Below, piece by piece: positions 34,353-47,659 of a DNA stretch of 64,000 nucleotides. The notes under the pieces are model-generated. The model ran no database searches. It saw only the letters and a list, made by a program, of their open reading frames with translations, and had not been told where the DNA came from. How positions within the stretch are numbered: the stretch's first letter is position 1; every line of letters begins with the position of its first letter. Source of the stretch: Plazaster borealis (taxonomy: Eukaryota > Echinodermata > Asteroidea > Forcipulatida > Labidiasteridae). The translations under genes and the position numbers were made by a program. The stretch is taken from NCBI GenBank assembly GCA_021014325.1, contig CM037459.1:10759501-10823500 (forward strand), read 5' to 3'.

Positions 34353-35750
34353 GTGGTTTTTTAAGTTACTACTTTCTTGACTTTCTAATTTTTTTGTAGC
34401 ATTGTGATTTATGTGCATAATTAGTATAGTGTACAGGTGTTCCATAATAGTTGGGTCTATGGAATAGGAGTTAGTTATAACAGTTGTTTAGTTATTTCCT
34501 TGTTATTATATATTGTTTTCATTCTGATGTATGACTGAAAGATTGCAACACAAGCTATTCGTGAACAGCAACCAACTCTCTGTTTCTTTCATGTTCAGTC
34601 TTTTCTTGTAAATTAACGTGTGTGACGGACCAACGTCATACCGGGTGCAACAATTATACTGATACCCTTTGATCGTATAGAAATACATTTTATCTGTGTG
34701 TTTAAATCTCCATGCTTGCTGGATTATGTTTACTTGTTACACACGCACATAAGTCCTTGGTGGTACCCAGTTGCTTTCAATAAGTTGTTCTTTGCAACAG
34801 CAAATAAACATTGTACAAAGAATCCTCACATTTGCTTGCAGTTTTTCTGAGTTTTTAAAGGCATTTTTGTACAGTGTTCGTTATAAATAGCAGTAATGTC
34901 CTGACTAATCGACCATAGCTGAGTTTTTTTTGTTGAAAGTATTCAACAAATTCAAACGATAAATCATTTTTTATTGGCATTCCTTTTCAGATTTGACAAC
35001 TGGGACAGCTTGCGGGAAGTTTCCCACCGAAAATGACTGAAACGGTACTTTTCATCCGGATGTGACCTTAGTTAGATTTGATCTGCTATCGTTTGTCAAG
35101 CCCGACAACTTTGCCCGGGACCTAAATAAAGCTGGGCCCTCAATGTAGCCCGGATCGAATTGTATAACTAAACTCTGTGGCCCTAACCGTGGACCTAAAA
35201 GCAGACAGGACCTATGTATAGCAAAAACTTTGTAATCAAATGAAGCCATGAAATATGTATAGCCCCGAACAGGTACCTAAATAATAGCCCCGATAACACC
35301 GGGCAACCGTCATAAAAAGCGGTAATTGATCGCCAGACAAATCCTACAAGCGCATAATTGCAACATATCAGATTCAGATTTAGATTGTGAATGATAATTT
35401 TTACACATTATCACTTTGTTGTGTTATGATTATTATTGTTTGTATTTGTTTTAATCTTATCTTAACTTTTTTTTTTAAATAACTACCACTTATCAATGGC
35501 GGGTTGTTTGTGTATGTGCAATAGGCCTTCATTAAATGAAAGCTTACAACTTTCTCAAATTTCATACATTATAACATCAGTGAAACACATAACAATGATT
35601 AAAACGTTGCAAATATAGCTCACCGAGCCGCACAGTCTTTATAACTTTTTTTTACCACATAGGCCTAAATGTGACGAGAGAAATCCATTTACTTTTTTAC
35701 CGTCTTCACGTTTGATGCTGTACCGGTAGTTTATTCAAATGCTTATTACA
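34353..35750. other. Intergenic, no gene seen
   Basis: AT-rich. The minus-strand frame at 35052-35249 is GC-richer but lacks splice sites or motifs. Confidence 0.4.
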
Positions 35751-35875
35751 GAAAAGTCGGATCCTATATCATATTAAAGCTTAGGTCACGAGGTTGTCGG
35801 TAAATGTGATTAGCTTAAATCTATTAATTACTTTACTTAGTTATAATGACATGAATATTTAATTAGGCAATCTTG
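35751..35875 (+). repeat. Dispersed repeat, copy 2 of 2
   Basis: Direct diverged copy of 34219-34352 (shared GTCGGATCCTATA, GGTCACGA, GTTATAATGACATGAATATT). It ends immediately before the tRNA-derived SINE. Confidence 0.6.
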
Positions 35876-35904
35876 AGACCACCATATCTCAAAGTATATG
35901 TCCG

Positions 35905-36190
35905 ATCATTCGTTCGGGTTGGCGTACTGGTATTTGTCCTTGCCTTCCACCTCATAGACCCCAGTTCGAATCACGCCGAGGGCACTACGTGGATTGGGTT
36001 TCAAGTCCCTACCTGACTGCGTGAGTTTTCCCTGGAATGGTAATTTTCTGGGGTTTTCATTTCACATCTAAAACTGAAACTTGTCTTTTTTTCCCATTTG
36101 GGTTCTTTGCCAGTACAGTGATTAAGTTCGCTGAGACTCATTGGATTCAAAACCAGAATAAATTAAATGATATGAAATGAAATGATGATA
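35905..36190 (+). mobile_element. tRNA-derived SINE
   Basis: Box A-like TGGCGTACTGG (35920-35930) and box B GTTCGAATC (35964-35972) define a tRNA-derived head. A body with CCTACCTGACTGCGTG and CTGGGGTTTTC follows, then AGTGATTAAGTTCGCTGAGA and a tail of ATGAAATGAAATGAT repeats. The simple-repeat tail and polymerase III boxes make this a SINE. The tRNA species is not clear. Confidence 0.65.
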
Positions 36191-36699
36191 TACTTGTGGG
36201 ATACTGTATAAACTTGTTTTGGCCTAAAAAAAACTTGACGACGTCACCATGACATCATTTATTGTGCGTTTAGTATGTGTGTACAAAACCCATGGCTCTA
36301 AGCAGTGTAAGTATTTGGTTGGTCACAAAACAACTTCTCAAAATAAGTTCAATTTTAGTTATCTATAATACACAAATCATATTGAAAACACAAATGATTT
36401 TACTAAGAGGTAATCCAGGCCATTAAAACGAATCAAAGTACAAAGTATTTTCACGATAATTAACGTGACAAATCGGACACCATGGCTAGCTTGCTGATTG
36501 CGCAATCACGGCAATGCATCGGAGATTACCTCGATATTGGAATACTATTACTAAGAGTGTATAACCATGGAGGTAGAAATAGACCCATTCGATTTGTCCA
36601 TGAACAGTATTTGCAATTCCTAAGTACGTTTAGGGTTTTCGTTAAAAGGCATTAGACGGGGATAAGTTACATACCATCTTGTACCTTATCAAGTTTGTT

Positions 36700-37225
36700 A
36701 TTATGAAAAAGGCTTTTTGTTATCGTGACGTCATCAGGTGTCAAGTTACGGTAATTCAATGCTTATTACTTACAAAAATCATATCTCCGGAAACACATGT
36801 CGAGTCGTTATGTTTTTTCTGTATTGTAGTTTAGAGCACTTGTGACATTTTATTCAAAAAGATGACCCACTTTGATCTTTACTTCCGGTCCAAACAGGAA
36901 GTAAACAAAAAAATAATATTTCCTGAACCAGATGTCACAAGGTCGTAATGTCCGTGATGTCTTGTAGCTTACAGCACTTGTGACATTTTATTTTAAAAGA
37001 TGACCCCACCTTGATCTTTACTTCTGGTCCACAGGAAACTCTAAAATTAAAGAAATCATAATCTCCTGACCAGATTTCATCAATTCGTAATGTTTGTGCA
37101 AACTTGTAGGTTACCACACTTGTGACATGTTGTTATAATGAGATGACCCCACTTTCACCTTTACTTACGGTCCAAACAGGAAGCTTTCAAAATAAAACAA
37201 AATTATACCTCCTGGCCGGACTGGT
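36700..37225. repeat. Tandem repeat, ~140-bp period, over three units
   Basis: The phrase CTTGTGACAT starts at 36839, 36977 and 37119 (periods 138 and 142), each time followed by GATGACCC, a CTTTACTTCCGGTCC-like block and AGGAAG. A partial fourth unit precedes it. Each unit contains a short palindrome ACTTCC...GGAAGT. It is diverged satellite-like DNA. Confidence 0.8.
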
Positions 37226-39577
37226 GAAGGAATGTCAGATTTTGTTCCATTAATGTCTGTTACAATAACATAAATGTAATTATTATCTGTATGAAATTAT
37301 TAACAACGGTACACATAAGAGCAAAATGTGATTAAATTTGGAGATGTTGATAGTATTAGTACCGTAGTTAGTGACTCAAAAAAGTAAAATGTACTTTTAA
37401 CATTCACGCCCGGGGAAAAATAACATGAACACAACCATCCAAGTTTGTTCAACGAAGATGTTTGTTTTATTACTCCCCCACCCCTCAAGCCCTCATACTG
37501 TAAAGATTTCAAATCATTTTTCGGGGTACTGATTTTGTACATTTTGTTTTCTTACACATGCATTTCCCTTGAAGCTGTCCACGCTTGTTATCGCGACGAA
37601 CCGTGTACCATCACCTTTACAAACATACGCTCAGTTGATAATTTCGTCTGGTACCCGGCAGAATGACACACTATTTTACGACCGTCTCCTGCCTCACTCG
37701 TTTAAAATATTTGTTCCGGGTCGTAAAAAATGAAACTAATATTTTATGTTTTTACTTTTGTCTTTGTTCTTTTTGATTTTTTACTTAGGCTAATTGTCAT
37801 TCTGGTATGTTTTTGTTTTTGTTGTTTTTTTGTGTGTTTTTTTTTTCCCTCTCTCGATTATGTTTCCATTAAAAAACTAATTTTTGCAATCCGATTTTTG
37901 AAACACGATTTTTTTTTCATTAAATTCTTGCAACATTTTTAGTGCAGACACACGAATATTGTATAATGTGTATAGGACAAAAATAAAAGTATAACATCAC
38001 CCCTTTAAACGGCACTCGTGTTGTCTCTCTTTATTTGTTTTGGTAATGGATTGTACTGATCAATCCCACAAGTGCCTTTTTGAATTTGTAATCAATCGAG
38101 TCACTTGAAGACCAGGTCATAATTACACGCTCGTGCTAAATAAACCACAATCCGCCCGAAGTCTTGCTATAGAATACCTCCACTTAAGATTACAGTTTGC
38201 ACTTTCGGCAATCAATTTCCAAGGTGTTATTACTGTCATATTCGGGTCATTTTCGAATATTAAAACATTCTTCATTGCTCTACCGTGACTGAGTCCTTGA
38301 CAAAAACCAGATTTATATTTTGGTGTCAGCACACACTTTTTTGTATGATATGTTTTTGCTACGTTGAGCCGTCTAACGTATCAGCGGTACATCATGCATA
38401 AAACGTTGAAATTTGCGTTTGATCTTATGTACATAGCCTACATCGATGCCTCACACAAACATACACATGTTGAAAGCAAGTGGAGTGATAACAGGATCGC
38501 ATCAAATGCCACATAATTTTTCATTGGATTAAATTCAATTATAGGCCTACAAAGGAGAAGAAAATTTTCATAGAAATATGCACTCAAGTTTTGTTGGCGA
38601 GCCCAAAAACATCTGCAAGTCTATGCCTCATGCAGCCATGTGTGACAACTTGAATCGCCGAGTGCTATGTTAAACCAAAATAGCAAGTTAATCACTTCAT
38701 CACATATCACTTGATAATGTCGAGAATATAGTTGTGTTCGTCAATATATGGATGGTGAGGTACAGCCATATTTTGTACAGGAGTCCTCCCCTAAATCTTC
38801 ACAATTCGTCCTCTATGTATTGTATATAGTAAGCTTTGGTTTAGGCATGGAGGTAGTTGGGGAGACTAGTAAAGTTCAGCCTAACTAATATTGTTCAAAA
38901 CAACATAATTTAATGTGCCAATTAATATGGGTAATGAGGAACAAACAACTGTCCTTCTAATGGGTATTTGAAATGTTCTCGACTGCTTACTAAAAAGGAA
39001 CTTTTAAATCTGTCTCGTGGAAGTCGGTATGTCTACATCGCTTGGTATCTCCGTGATATAAGTTGAAACACGCACACACCACACAAACGGTGTTAAGGCA
39101 CAATCTAGTTGAACTGAAACTCACGACACGGGGTCCTGCCCCCCATCCTAAACCAATTATAGCCAATATAAATAACGATGGTGATTGAAGTACACAGTGC
39201 CACGTTATAATAAAAGCTCATCCAACATGTACAGCAACATCTCCATTATTGAACTTCGCCCGTCTTTCACGCTTAGACAACTGACAACCATGCGATGTCA
39301 AAATGTTCGCTAATTAATAGTAAGGGTTTCCGAGGTGGGATTTATCACCGCCTTTCCGGCATGGTGAATATCCAGTAGGTAGTTCTTGAAACGATTCATT
39401 AATCATAAGTGTTGATATTTTGCGTTTCTGGTGTAACAAAGAATGTTTGTTTCTAAACCGTCTCAGTAAAATGTATTCATCAACATCATCTGGTGAGTAC
39501 AGGCCTCGAAGAAGCTGAATGCTCCTGACGATTGCCGTACTGTGGGTGGAAAGGTGCTGGCTATGCTGGCTTCACTA
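37226..39577. other. Intergenic, no supported gene
   Basis: Very T-rich around 37730-37940. The minus-strand frame at 38123-38332 reads plausibly but has no splice or motif support. A 25-nt block (39467-39491) lies between an acceptor-like CTAAACCGTCTCAG and a donor-like CTG/GTGAGTAC; it is too short to call. Confidence 0.35.
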
Positions 39578-39760
39578 CACTCTATAAACTATCGGGTCAC
39601 TGGGTCAGGCTGACCTGGAAACTGGTTGAAAATTGGGATTTTGTCTCAGTTTTACACAGTTTTTGGACAGTTTGACACAAATTTACGTTCATACTGACCT
39701 ATAGGCCCCCCTGCGACCCGGAATCCTGGTCAATTCTGACCCAGGAGTTATTTAAAAGAG
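39578..39760. mobile_element. Decayed palindromic element related to 21306-21540
   Basis: Left end CACTCTATAAACTATCGGG, inner TGACCTGG / TGACCCGG words and right part GACCCAGGAGTTATTT match the design of the better copy. Confidence 0.5.
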
Positions 39761-42718
39761 ATGTCTGAAGCTTTGAGAAACATCGGAAGGGAAGTCGACG
39801 AGAAAAACAAATGTTCGGTTTATATACCCATGTAATAAGGACTGAAATTCCACTCCTATAGTTGACACTTAAAGAAGAAGGGTGGAAAACCAATAGACAA
39901 ATTCAGCAACACGATATGCGGGGAAGCGGGTCTTAATTTAAAACAAAATTAAAGCAAAACGGAGAGATGTTGTAGAACACACTTTCACACTGGATCGTTT
40001 TGCAGCAACTGATGCTGCCGATGAGGATAGCGTTGTTGATGCAATTTGTGTGTGGCAAGTTCCCTAACAAAACATAACCCCACTTTGGTATTTAAATGTC
40101 GTCATGCGGTAACGTTTTTCGCTCGGGAAATTGAATTATTTGAATCGTAATAAGATTGTCGAGTTTGTGCGATATAGAATGCTTTTGCCTCGTGGAGTGG
40201 GGACAACATGCAGGCTTACAAACCAGTGACAATCACAAGGGAAGCCAAGCGATGGGTGTTTGCATAATATAAGGCCAGTGGAAAAAAATATAGACGGTTG
40301 CCGTCAAAAGCATCACGCAGGGATAAAAGTTAGATTGTTATCTCTCCCAATGTAGATTGCTATCACATAATATGGCGCGTCACACCAACCCCGTCATGAA
40401 CCCACTGTCCATTTTAACAAAATGTACGCCCACTGACGATTTGCATTGATTCCACACTCAATTAACTCCTCAGTAATAAGCCATACACGGCGATATTCGT
40501 AATATGATCAGCCTGGTGCACTGTACTTCAATAGAATCAGGAGCAGTTGTTGATTACTATTACGGATTAGAAGCTGGCAGACCAAAGTTCCTATACCTCC
40601 ATGTACCATTGATAACTATAACGTGTTGTTTTGAAACAACAACAGTAGGCCTATATAATTATGTGATATGGTTAATCCAAACAATACATGAATTGTCTAT
40701 ACGCCACAGTGCGGTACGCCGTCAAGAATGATGTTACTCTGGGAACGTGAACAACCAACTTGATGTTTTGTTATAATGTTCCATTTGAAGGGCTGATACT
40801 AGCCCCTTGTCACCTGGTTTAGAGTTTGACAGCATGGATTTGATTCCCTTGTTTCCCCCGCCAAAGTACACATGTTGCCAGATGGGTTAACAAAGAGACA
40901 CACGATCCCCTGCATTTACATACAGCGGTCAATCAAAGGTTTAATTGCACTGTCGCTACTCTGTGTTGATACTGCAATCATTGGATAGTACTAATGAACA
41001 TTATTATGTGTAAATAGCAATCATGTACATCTTGAGACTGAAAAGACGACTGAGTGAAATCGAACAAAAAAATACACAGCGGTGTATGTGCTACTTTTCA
41101 AGCAGGACCTGCTGTGGGATACCACATTATCGACTTTAATGTAAACCGTATTATAGTTTGTGTAAACAGTGCATACTGGTAATTTATTGCGGCTATGTTT
41201 CGATTGAGAGTGAAGTCGTAGAGGAAGCTAAACATCGATTGTATCACTATGTTACCTGAACGTGCAAAATGTCAAAGACATTGGATAACACGGGTGGGGG
41301 GGGGGTGGGGGTTGCTATTTTTAATCTGACAATTTGCGAGGACAAGTCTTTTGCCTTGTCTGCAGGGCAAGACTATTGTACAGAGACATTCATTTTTTGG
41401 CCTGGCAAAAGTAAGACATATTCAATTTTCATAAACTGGTTTTGTTTTCTTCTTACAGCTAGGGACGGCTAGGGTGGGTCTTTTCCCCAAAAAACAATTG
41501 GGTAATCTGTTACGTGGACTGTATATAGGCCGTACCTTTCGGTGCTCGAATATTGTGACCTCAAACAACGCAAGTTTCATTTAACGGCCGGTACAATTCT
41601 GTGCAAATGCTATTCTAAGGTAGGGTTATAGAAACCATCAGTATTGACGCACCCAGTATTGTAGGGTTGGCCTATCAAACCTCATTTGAAAAGTGAAGTG
41701 TATTTTATTTTTAACATTTCGACGAAGCCTCAACTGAGACACGCGTAAACATTACACCATGATTATGCAACAGGGTTCCACTCGATTAAGCGTAAAGTAT
41801 ACCTCGCCATTGGACTAGCATTTCCAATCCGCAACTCATCTCATTGAAATGTCAAGAGCCTAATAATATGCCAAAGGAAAGAACAAACTGCACATTTCGA
41901 GCGAAAACAACCCCTAAACTGGTATTTAAAGAAGAACATAAACCAATCCGGCTGCATTTTACTCGCTTAGGGAGGCCTGCAGACATTGTTTTTAGAGGTG
42001 TGTCAACATTTTCAAAATGTACAATCGTTTTAGTTGTAAACCGAAGACAACAAGTACACCCCAGAGGGACGTCGTTGCACAGTTCAGTGAAACTCCAATG
42101 GGGAGGTAAATGTCGCTGCGGCCGCAGGGTACCAGGCTTACCAGCGCAATGGCACGTGGCACTGCTTTAATCACAGTTTGTCTGGAATTATCCGCAAATT
42201 ATATACGCTCATTAGATCGGTTTCCTGAATCCGGGTAAGATAAAAACGGGCAATAACCCTTTAGGGAAAAAAAAAATGAATTAAAGATAGGTTGTACTTC
42301 TACATGCCTTCATTAAAGATGCACTGTGATGTGTACGTCTTATCTTTCTTCTGTTGAAATAATAAACATCTGTGATGAGCTTAACTTTAAAAAGTTTTGT
42401 TTTTGTATAAGGAAAAACTACAGGTACAATAATAATTCAACGTATTATGTTTTCCTTCACTATTGTCCGTATTTGTTACCACATGCGGGCGCTTTCAACG
42501 GGTAATATTCTTGCATCACCATGAGTTGTATCTTAGCGTTACTGTTTGTGTGAGTTTTTTTCGGATCAATGGCGAAATTGATAATAATAATATCCAAAAT
42601 GAAGAAAAAATGGTATTTTTTTTTCGTATCACGTTAATGCTTCACACGCACTTTCACGGGGTCACAATAGACTACTTCGTACATACTCAGTAGGCGTACG
42701 CGCTCATTTGCCGTAGGA
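39761..42718. other. Intergenic, no supported gene
   Basis: The plus frame at 41844-42170 is GC-richer at 41970-42150 and has a donor-like GAG/GTAAAT at 42107, but both strands are open there and no family is recognisable. A G-rich tract lies at 41290-41310. Confidence 0.3.
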
Positions 42719-42719
42719 A

Positions 42720-42780
42720 GAGGTGCATGCTGGTATAGTAGTGACACATTTTAGTCGCCAACTAGACCAGCATGCACCTC
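42720..42780. repeat. Perfect 15-bp inverted repeat
   Basis: GAGGTGCATGCTGGT at 42720-42734 and its exact complement at 42766-42780, with a 31-base loop. It could be a small hairpin RNA, a foldback element or a binding site. Confidence 0.75.
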
Positions 42781-43204
42781 ATTCCATGGCTAACGCATGC
42801 GCACGGAGTATTTGCGAAGTCTATGCTGCGAAATAAAGGTCTGACCTTTGAAGCATTATCTGTGTTGTAGATGGTTGAAATTGCATTTGACCACAAATTA
42901 CATTTGACCACGTATCAGTCCAAACACCGAAACTTTCTTCGGAGTAGAGACCCTAGTAGATTTGATTATTATAATGATGATATCAATGGTATGCACATCT
43001 TGCCGGAAGTAAATGTCAAACTTCGTTAACAATGTTGAATATATGAACCAATAATATTTGCACTTTATCATGAAGTCAAGTGTGGTAGTCTTGTAATGAT
43101 AGAGTTAAATCATTTTATCAATGGGGCTCGGTGATTTAATAAAACACTGGTCTGTCCCTTGACGTCAATGAAGTGGACATTAGAATTTTAAGAACGAGAG
43201 TGGA

Positions 43205-43276
43205 ATTGACTATGAGTTTGTTTTTTTTTTTGTTTTTTTTTTTGTTTTGTTTTTTTTTTTTTTTTTTTTGGGGGGG
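43205..43276 (+). repeat. T-rich tract ending in T20-G7 junction
   Basis: T runs broken by single G, then 20 T and 7 G (43270-43276). Confidence 0.9.
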
Positions 43277-44444
43277 TGTTTTTTTAGACTTAACAAAAGC
43301 ACAAAGTGTCTTCCCGGAATACCAATATCGCAAAAGTGTTGCCTAGGCTATGAGAAAGGCATTCAATAACAACTATCAAACGTATTCTAGGTGGGTTTTT
43401 TCATCAGCGGCAGATGCTTTTGTCCGTTCTTATTACCATTCAAATCGAATTCATCTGTCATGTGGTTATATGCATTAGTGCCTATTTGAGTTCACTTGAG
43501 AGGCAAGACCTTTTTTTCGAATTTAGTACCGCACAGAGTAATATTCTAAATGTATTGTGTTCACTTTCCCTTAGACACGAAATCAAATGGAACTAAATTG
43601 AGGGGAAAGTGGTATGTGATTTGTTTGCACGTGGAAACAACAACGTAAGAACTTACAACATTAAAAGGCCACTATTTCCATCTCAAAAAAACAAAAAGCA
43701 GTAAAACCGAGTAAAGCGATGAAAAGGATGTGTTGTCTGCACTTACAAAAAGATTGACCCATACATAAAATATCCGGTTTGTATTTATAGCTCTTGTTTA
43801 CATTCAACAGTCAAGTAGCAGTACTTTTGATCGATGAATTCGGCTTTAAATTGTCTCTAAGCTGGCGGCAAATGGTACACACATCATGTGGAAACAAGTA
43901 TAGTGGGAAAGGTTGAACGTCATGTGTAAGGCACGTCTTTGGGGCAAATAAACAGTGGAAGCTCGATAATCTGGAATGGGGGTTTCCTTTAAAAGGCTAG
44001 CACTAGCACGGTATAGCCAGGAGAAATGTGCTCTTTGGTCTGTTATGGGCATGCTTTCTTACTTATATCTCTAAATCAAATATTGACTCTTTTGAAGCGC
44101 TATAAACATTATATATTACGTGGCCAGCCATATTTAATATCAACTGCGAATACTGTGTATCTTATGTCAAAACAAAATTATTAAACCTTCCTGTGGGCCT
44201 AGCTAGCATTTATTTAAATAGAAAGACTAACGAATAAGTCCAAATCACTATGAAGGTGATGAATTTAAAACCGCAGAATATTTGCCTCCGAGGGTAGCTT
44301 CGGGAGGAGCTAAGTATTTAAACTAAAACGTGTCTACCCGAACTGCAACACAAACATTATTGGAGCATCTTTCTATATTATATTAATTTGTAAAGTGACA
44401 ATAGAACATTGTGACGAAACGTTTTATAGTTCACCGGGTTTTGG
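43277..44444. other. Intergenic, no gene seen
   Basis: Short frames only; no repeat family was recognised. Confidence 0.4.
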
Positions 44445-44495
44445 GGGTGTTTTGTTGTTGGTTTTTTTGTGGTTTTTTTGTGTTTTTTTATTTTA

Positions 44496-44526
<31 letters not shown>

Positions 44527-44610
44527 TTTTTTTGGGGGGGGGTGTTTTTTGTTATATTTGTGTCCTCTTCTTCTTCGTCTGCTTCTTCTTCTTCTTCTTC
44601 TTCTTCTTAC
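44445..44610 (+). repeat. Microsatellite ladder: GTTT, TTTA, T13-G9, then TTC array
   Basis: TTTA repeats (44491-44520) lead into 13 T and 9 G (44534-44542), followed at 44565-44607 by TTC repeats. The membrane-protein-like frames here are translation of simple sequence. Confidence 0.9.
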
Positions 44611-46960
44611 CATAATGAGATATGTTTGAAAAACATGCATTTAAGATCAACAAGTACAGCTAGGCCTCGGTCACTTTCGTTTTGTTTGTCTTTGAATAGA
44701 TGTTTTCATCACGGGTACGAGTACAATCATTAAAGCGATTATACTTCACTTTACCCTCACATCAACAAAACAAATGATTAAAAACTGACTTCAGATGAGA
44801 GAGAAAGAATACGAAAAAAATCTTGTTCAGTTAAATGAATCAGTCGACATCTGTAATAGCCGGGTGGGTGACATTTTGGACGCAATCTAGTTAGTAACGG
44901 GGTTCATGTTCTCATCAGAGTAAGAGAGTTATACGCGTGATCCCTAACCTGTTTCCATTTCGAGCGCACCGTTTCAATTCGGTCGGGTTGGATTTGCCGG
45001 AAATCCAGCCACTAAATCACCGCCTGTGAGGGGACCCTCCGAACAAACACTGGCTCTATTCAGAATGGCACGATTTCTGACTCGGTTCCATTTATCCAGG
45101 CAAACCATCTCGCGTGTGCCGTTATTGTCAATGAGCCCCATGTCACGGTTGGAGGGGGGGGGGAGGCTTTCCGTATACTGATCAAACATCGATTTGGAAG
45201 AGCAATTTACCGTGAAATTAAAACTATCACATGCACGGGTGCCGGTAGTCTTTACTTTCTTCTAGCTCCGTGGGAATACATACGCACATCTTCGGAGATG
45301 AGATTCTGCTCATAAAATAACGCATGGAGAGAAAACAATTTCACAAAAAAGCTGGAGCAGAAAATGTAATTTTCTTAGGTTTTATGCTCAGGAAAAAATA
45401 TAAATAATAATAAGCGGGGAACCAGTCAAGCAATACCCATTTAAATGTTATTTTGGCTTGTATTCCCCCTTCCTTTTTTTCTGGTAAATATAATTTATTT
45501 TGCTTGAGAAGTTTCACAAAACTCAATGTATTATGTTACAGAAATGAAGTTTGACTTCCTTTGAGTAGTTTGAGCATTAAACAGTAACCATCCAACCGAT
45601 GTATTATACTTCCATGTGCAAATATTTCAAAGGGACTTGTTGTGTTTCCGAATTATACAATGATGATATAGAAATCTGAAATCAATTGCATGTTTGTACA
45701 TGGTGCCTGTTCAGTTATAGTAAAGTCGTCAATTATAATATTTCTGAATTCTGATATTTTTTTGCCCACTTCAATCGTTTAACTTGTTGCATTTCAAAAT
45801 TTAAGTAAATCAGTAGCTCTAATACTTAATACATAATTATAATAAAAAAATGTATTATTAATAATTATATTTTAAAATAATGTTTTTAAACTGATGTCTT
45901 TATATTATTATGGTGTTTAGGGCCTATGCAATTTTAAATGTTTAAATGTGGGTTTTTCAGTGATTGTGTGCTTTCACTTGATGGTATAAAATTAATTAAT
46001 TATTTGTTTACTGATTTACTGGTTTAATGTATACCTTCCTGTGATTTCCTGCGTGTAGGGCCTACGGCATTTTGAGATTTTATGTAAAATGTTATATCAA
46101 ATATAAACTATTATTATTGTTATTACTTGTTCCGTATTCGGTCTCGTTTATTCATAATCTATGCGGACGCACTGATTGCGAAAATAATGCCATCGTCGGC
46201 TTCGACGGGCTACCCCTACTAGTAAAACGCTAATTGATATTTGTTTGCCCTTCTTTTTCACGATTGTCTTAAATTCATTTGAACAACTACGCACAGAATT
46301 GAAGTATGAAGTTTCGTAGCCTTGAGGTGTAGGTTTTCTGATGCAATCTCTATTGATGGGGCGAGGCAGTTGTGGCAGTAATGCCCGTGTCTACTGATGC
46401 GCGTTGATAACCTTTCTCTAATCCCTTATTTCTGTGCAACATTTAAATCTTCAAGGTGACAAGTCGGTTATATTTTGGTTTTCTCTCGCTCCGTCTCTTT
46501 CTCTCTATATTCCATGTGTGCGTCTCTTTCCATCTAATGGCTCGAGATACTTGTGTAACCCTTTTTTTTCTTTTTTTTTCAGTGACAGTTACAACATACG
46601 TTGTTTTTTTTGTTGTTTTTTTTGAAGTAAGCGTTTGAAAAACTTAGAAAGTTAACCGTATTAAACTTGAAAATAAATCAATGATATAAATAATAATATT
46701 ATCAATAACAATAAATAACAGTTGTTCTACAATAGTTTGAAAATAGTAATCGCCTCTAGGTAGGTGATATGCCGTAGCATCCTATAGTCATTATTAGTTT
46801 CTGAAAAAAATATCCCTTTGTGCATCGAGGAGTAAGTTTACTACAACAAAAACCATAAGCTTAATTGTTCGTAGTTCAAAGTTATTTTGATTACTGCTAC
46901 TGTTAAGAACCGTTAGGACCGACGTGGAATATCATTTACGACAACACATTTACGACTTAC
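44611..46960. other. Mostly non-coding; one ambiguous frame
   Basis: The minus frame 44974-45189 (71 codons) has balanced composition and starts with ATG, but it ends without neighbours or recognisable domains. A G-run of 9 lies at 45156-45164. The rest is AT-rich. Confidence 0.3.
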
Positions 46961-47016
46961 CATCTCTCCTTTGAAGTAGGCTCCGGAGCGCATCAAGTTT
47001 TCACATTTACCGTCAA
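46961..47016 (-). CDS. Candidate 56-nt internal exon, secreted-type Cys/Gly sequence
   Basis: On the minus strand a long pyrimidine tract ending TCATTTGCAG precedes TTGACGG..., and the segment ends GAGATG followed by the consensus donor GTAAGT. Only one of the three frames is open, entering with two bases and leaving in phase 0. It encodes DGKCENLMRSGAYFKGEM. The apparent signal peptide in the longer frame is just the translated pyrimidine tract. The C...GxYFKGE spacing recalls the start of von Willebrand factor C-type modules, but 18 residues are too few to decide. Partner exons were not found. Confidence 0.35.
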
Positions 47017-47659
47017 CTGCAAATGATGAGAACAAAAACAGAAAAACAAATATTAGAAGAAGCTTCCTTCCTAAGATAGTTGTAGCCAAGAAAGGTTCAT
47101 GGTGAAACTGCACAAAGGCGAGGATTACTATACCGAATGGGAAAGGCGTTAGGGAGTAGCCTGCCCGACTGGCCGCTGTTGTTGTTCTTCTTAAGAAGCA
47201 GTCGTGGCTAAAGAAACACGATCACACCTTTTCGGTTATTTAAATTTGTGTCGGGTCGATACCTGTGTGGGGAACGAGCACAATTATTGCAAGAAGTAGC
47301 CAGAAGAATCAATACTTTAATACTTAACCCTCAACTTGCAACCCGGCATCTGACGCCTCATGTTTATAGGGTCATTATAGAGACGACTGTAAAAACCTGA
47401 ATTGTCACTAAAACATGTTCAGATTTGAAGAAGCGGTTCAGTATTGACTCCCATGAGTAATAAGGAAACCCTTTAAATTAGACTTAGAATAATACTGGAA
47501 TTGTAGAATATTCCACAGGCTACTCTTCTTATGTAGACATTCGATAAAGCCATTAACTGTGTCTGGGTGGTCTGGTAATTTAAGGGACATATTATTTACT
47601 CAACAAAATGCGCATAGACATAAGCATTGAATGCAGAGTCGGCCTTTGGATTCATTTAA

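Noticed and set aside
41844..42170. 108-codon plus-strand frame
   Set aside because: Both strands open, only one weak donor, no recognisable domain.
44395..44733. Phe/Leu/Ser-rich 'membrane protein' frames
   Set aside because: Translation of TTTA, T, G and TTC simple repeats; the same applies to 52811-53248 and 58909-59201.
46913..47113. Secreted protein with signal peptide
   Set aside because: The hydrophobic core is a splice-acceptor pyrimidine tract, and the frame has no ATG before it.
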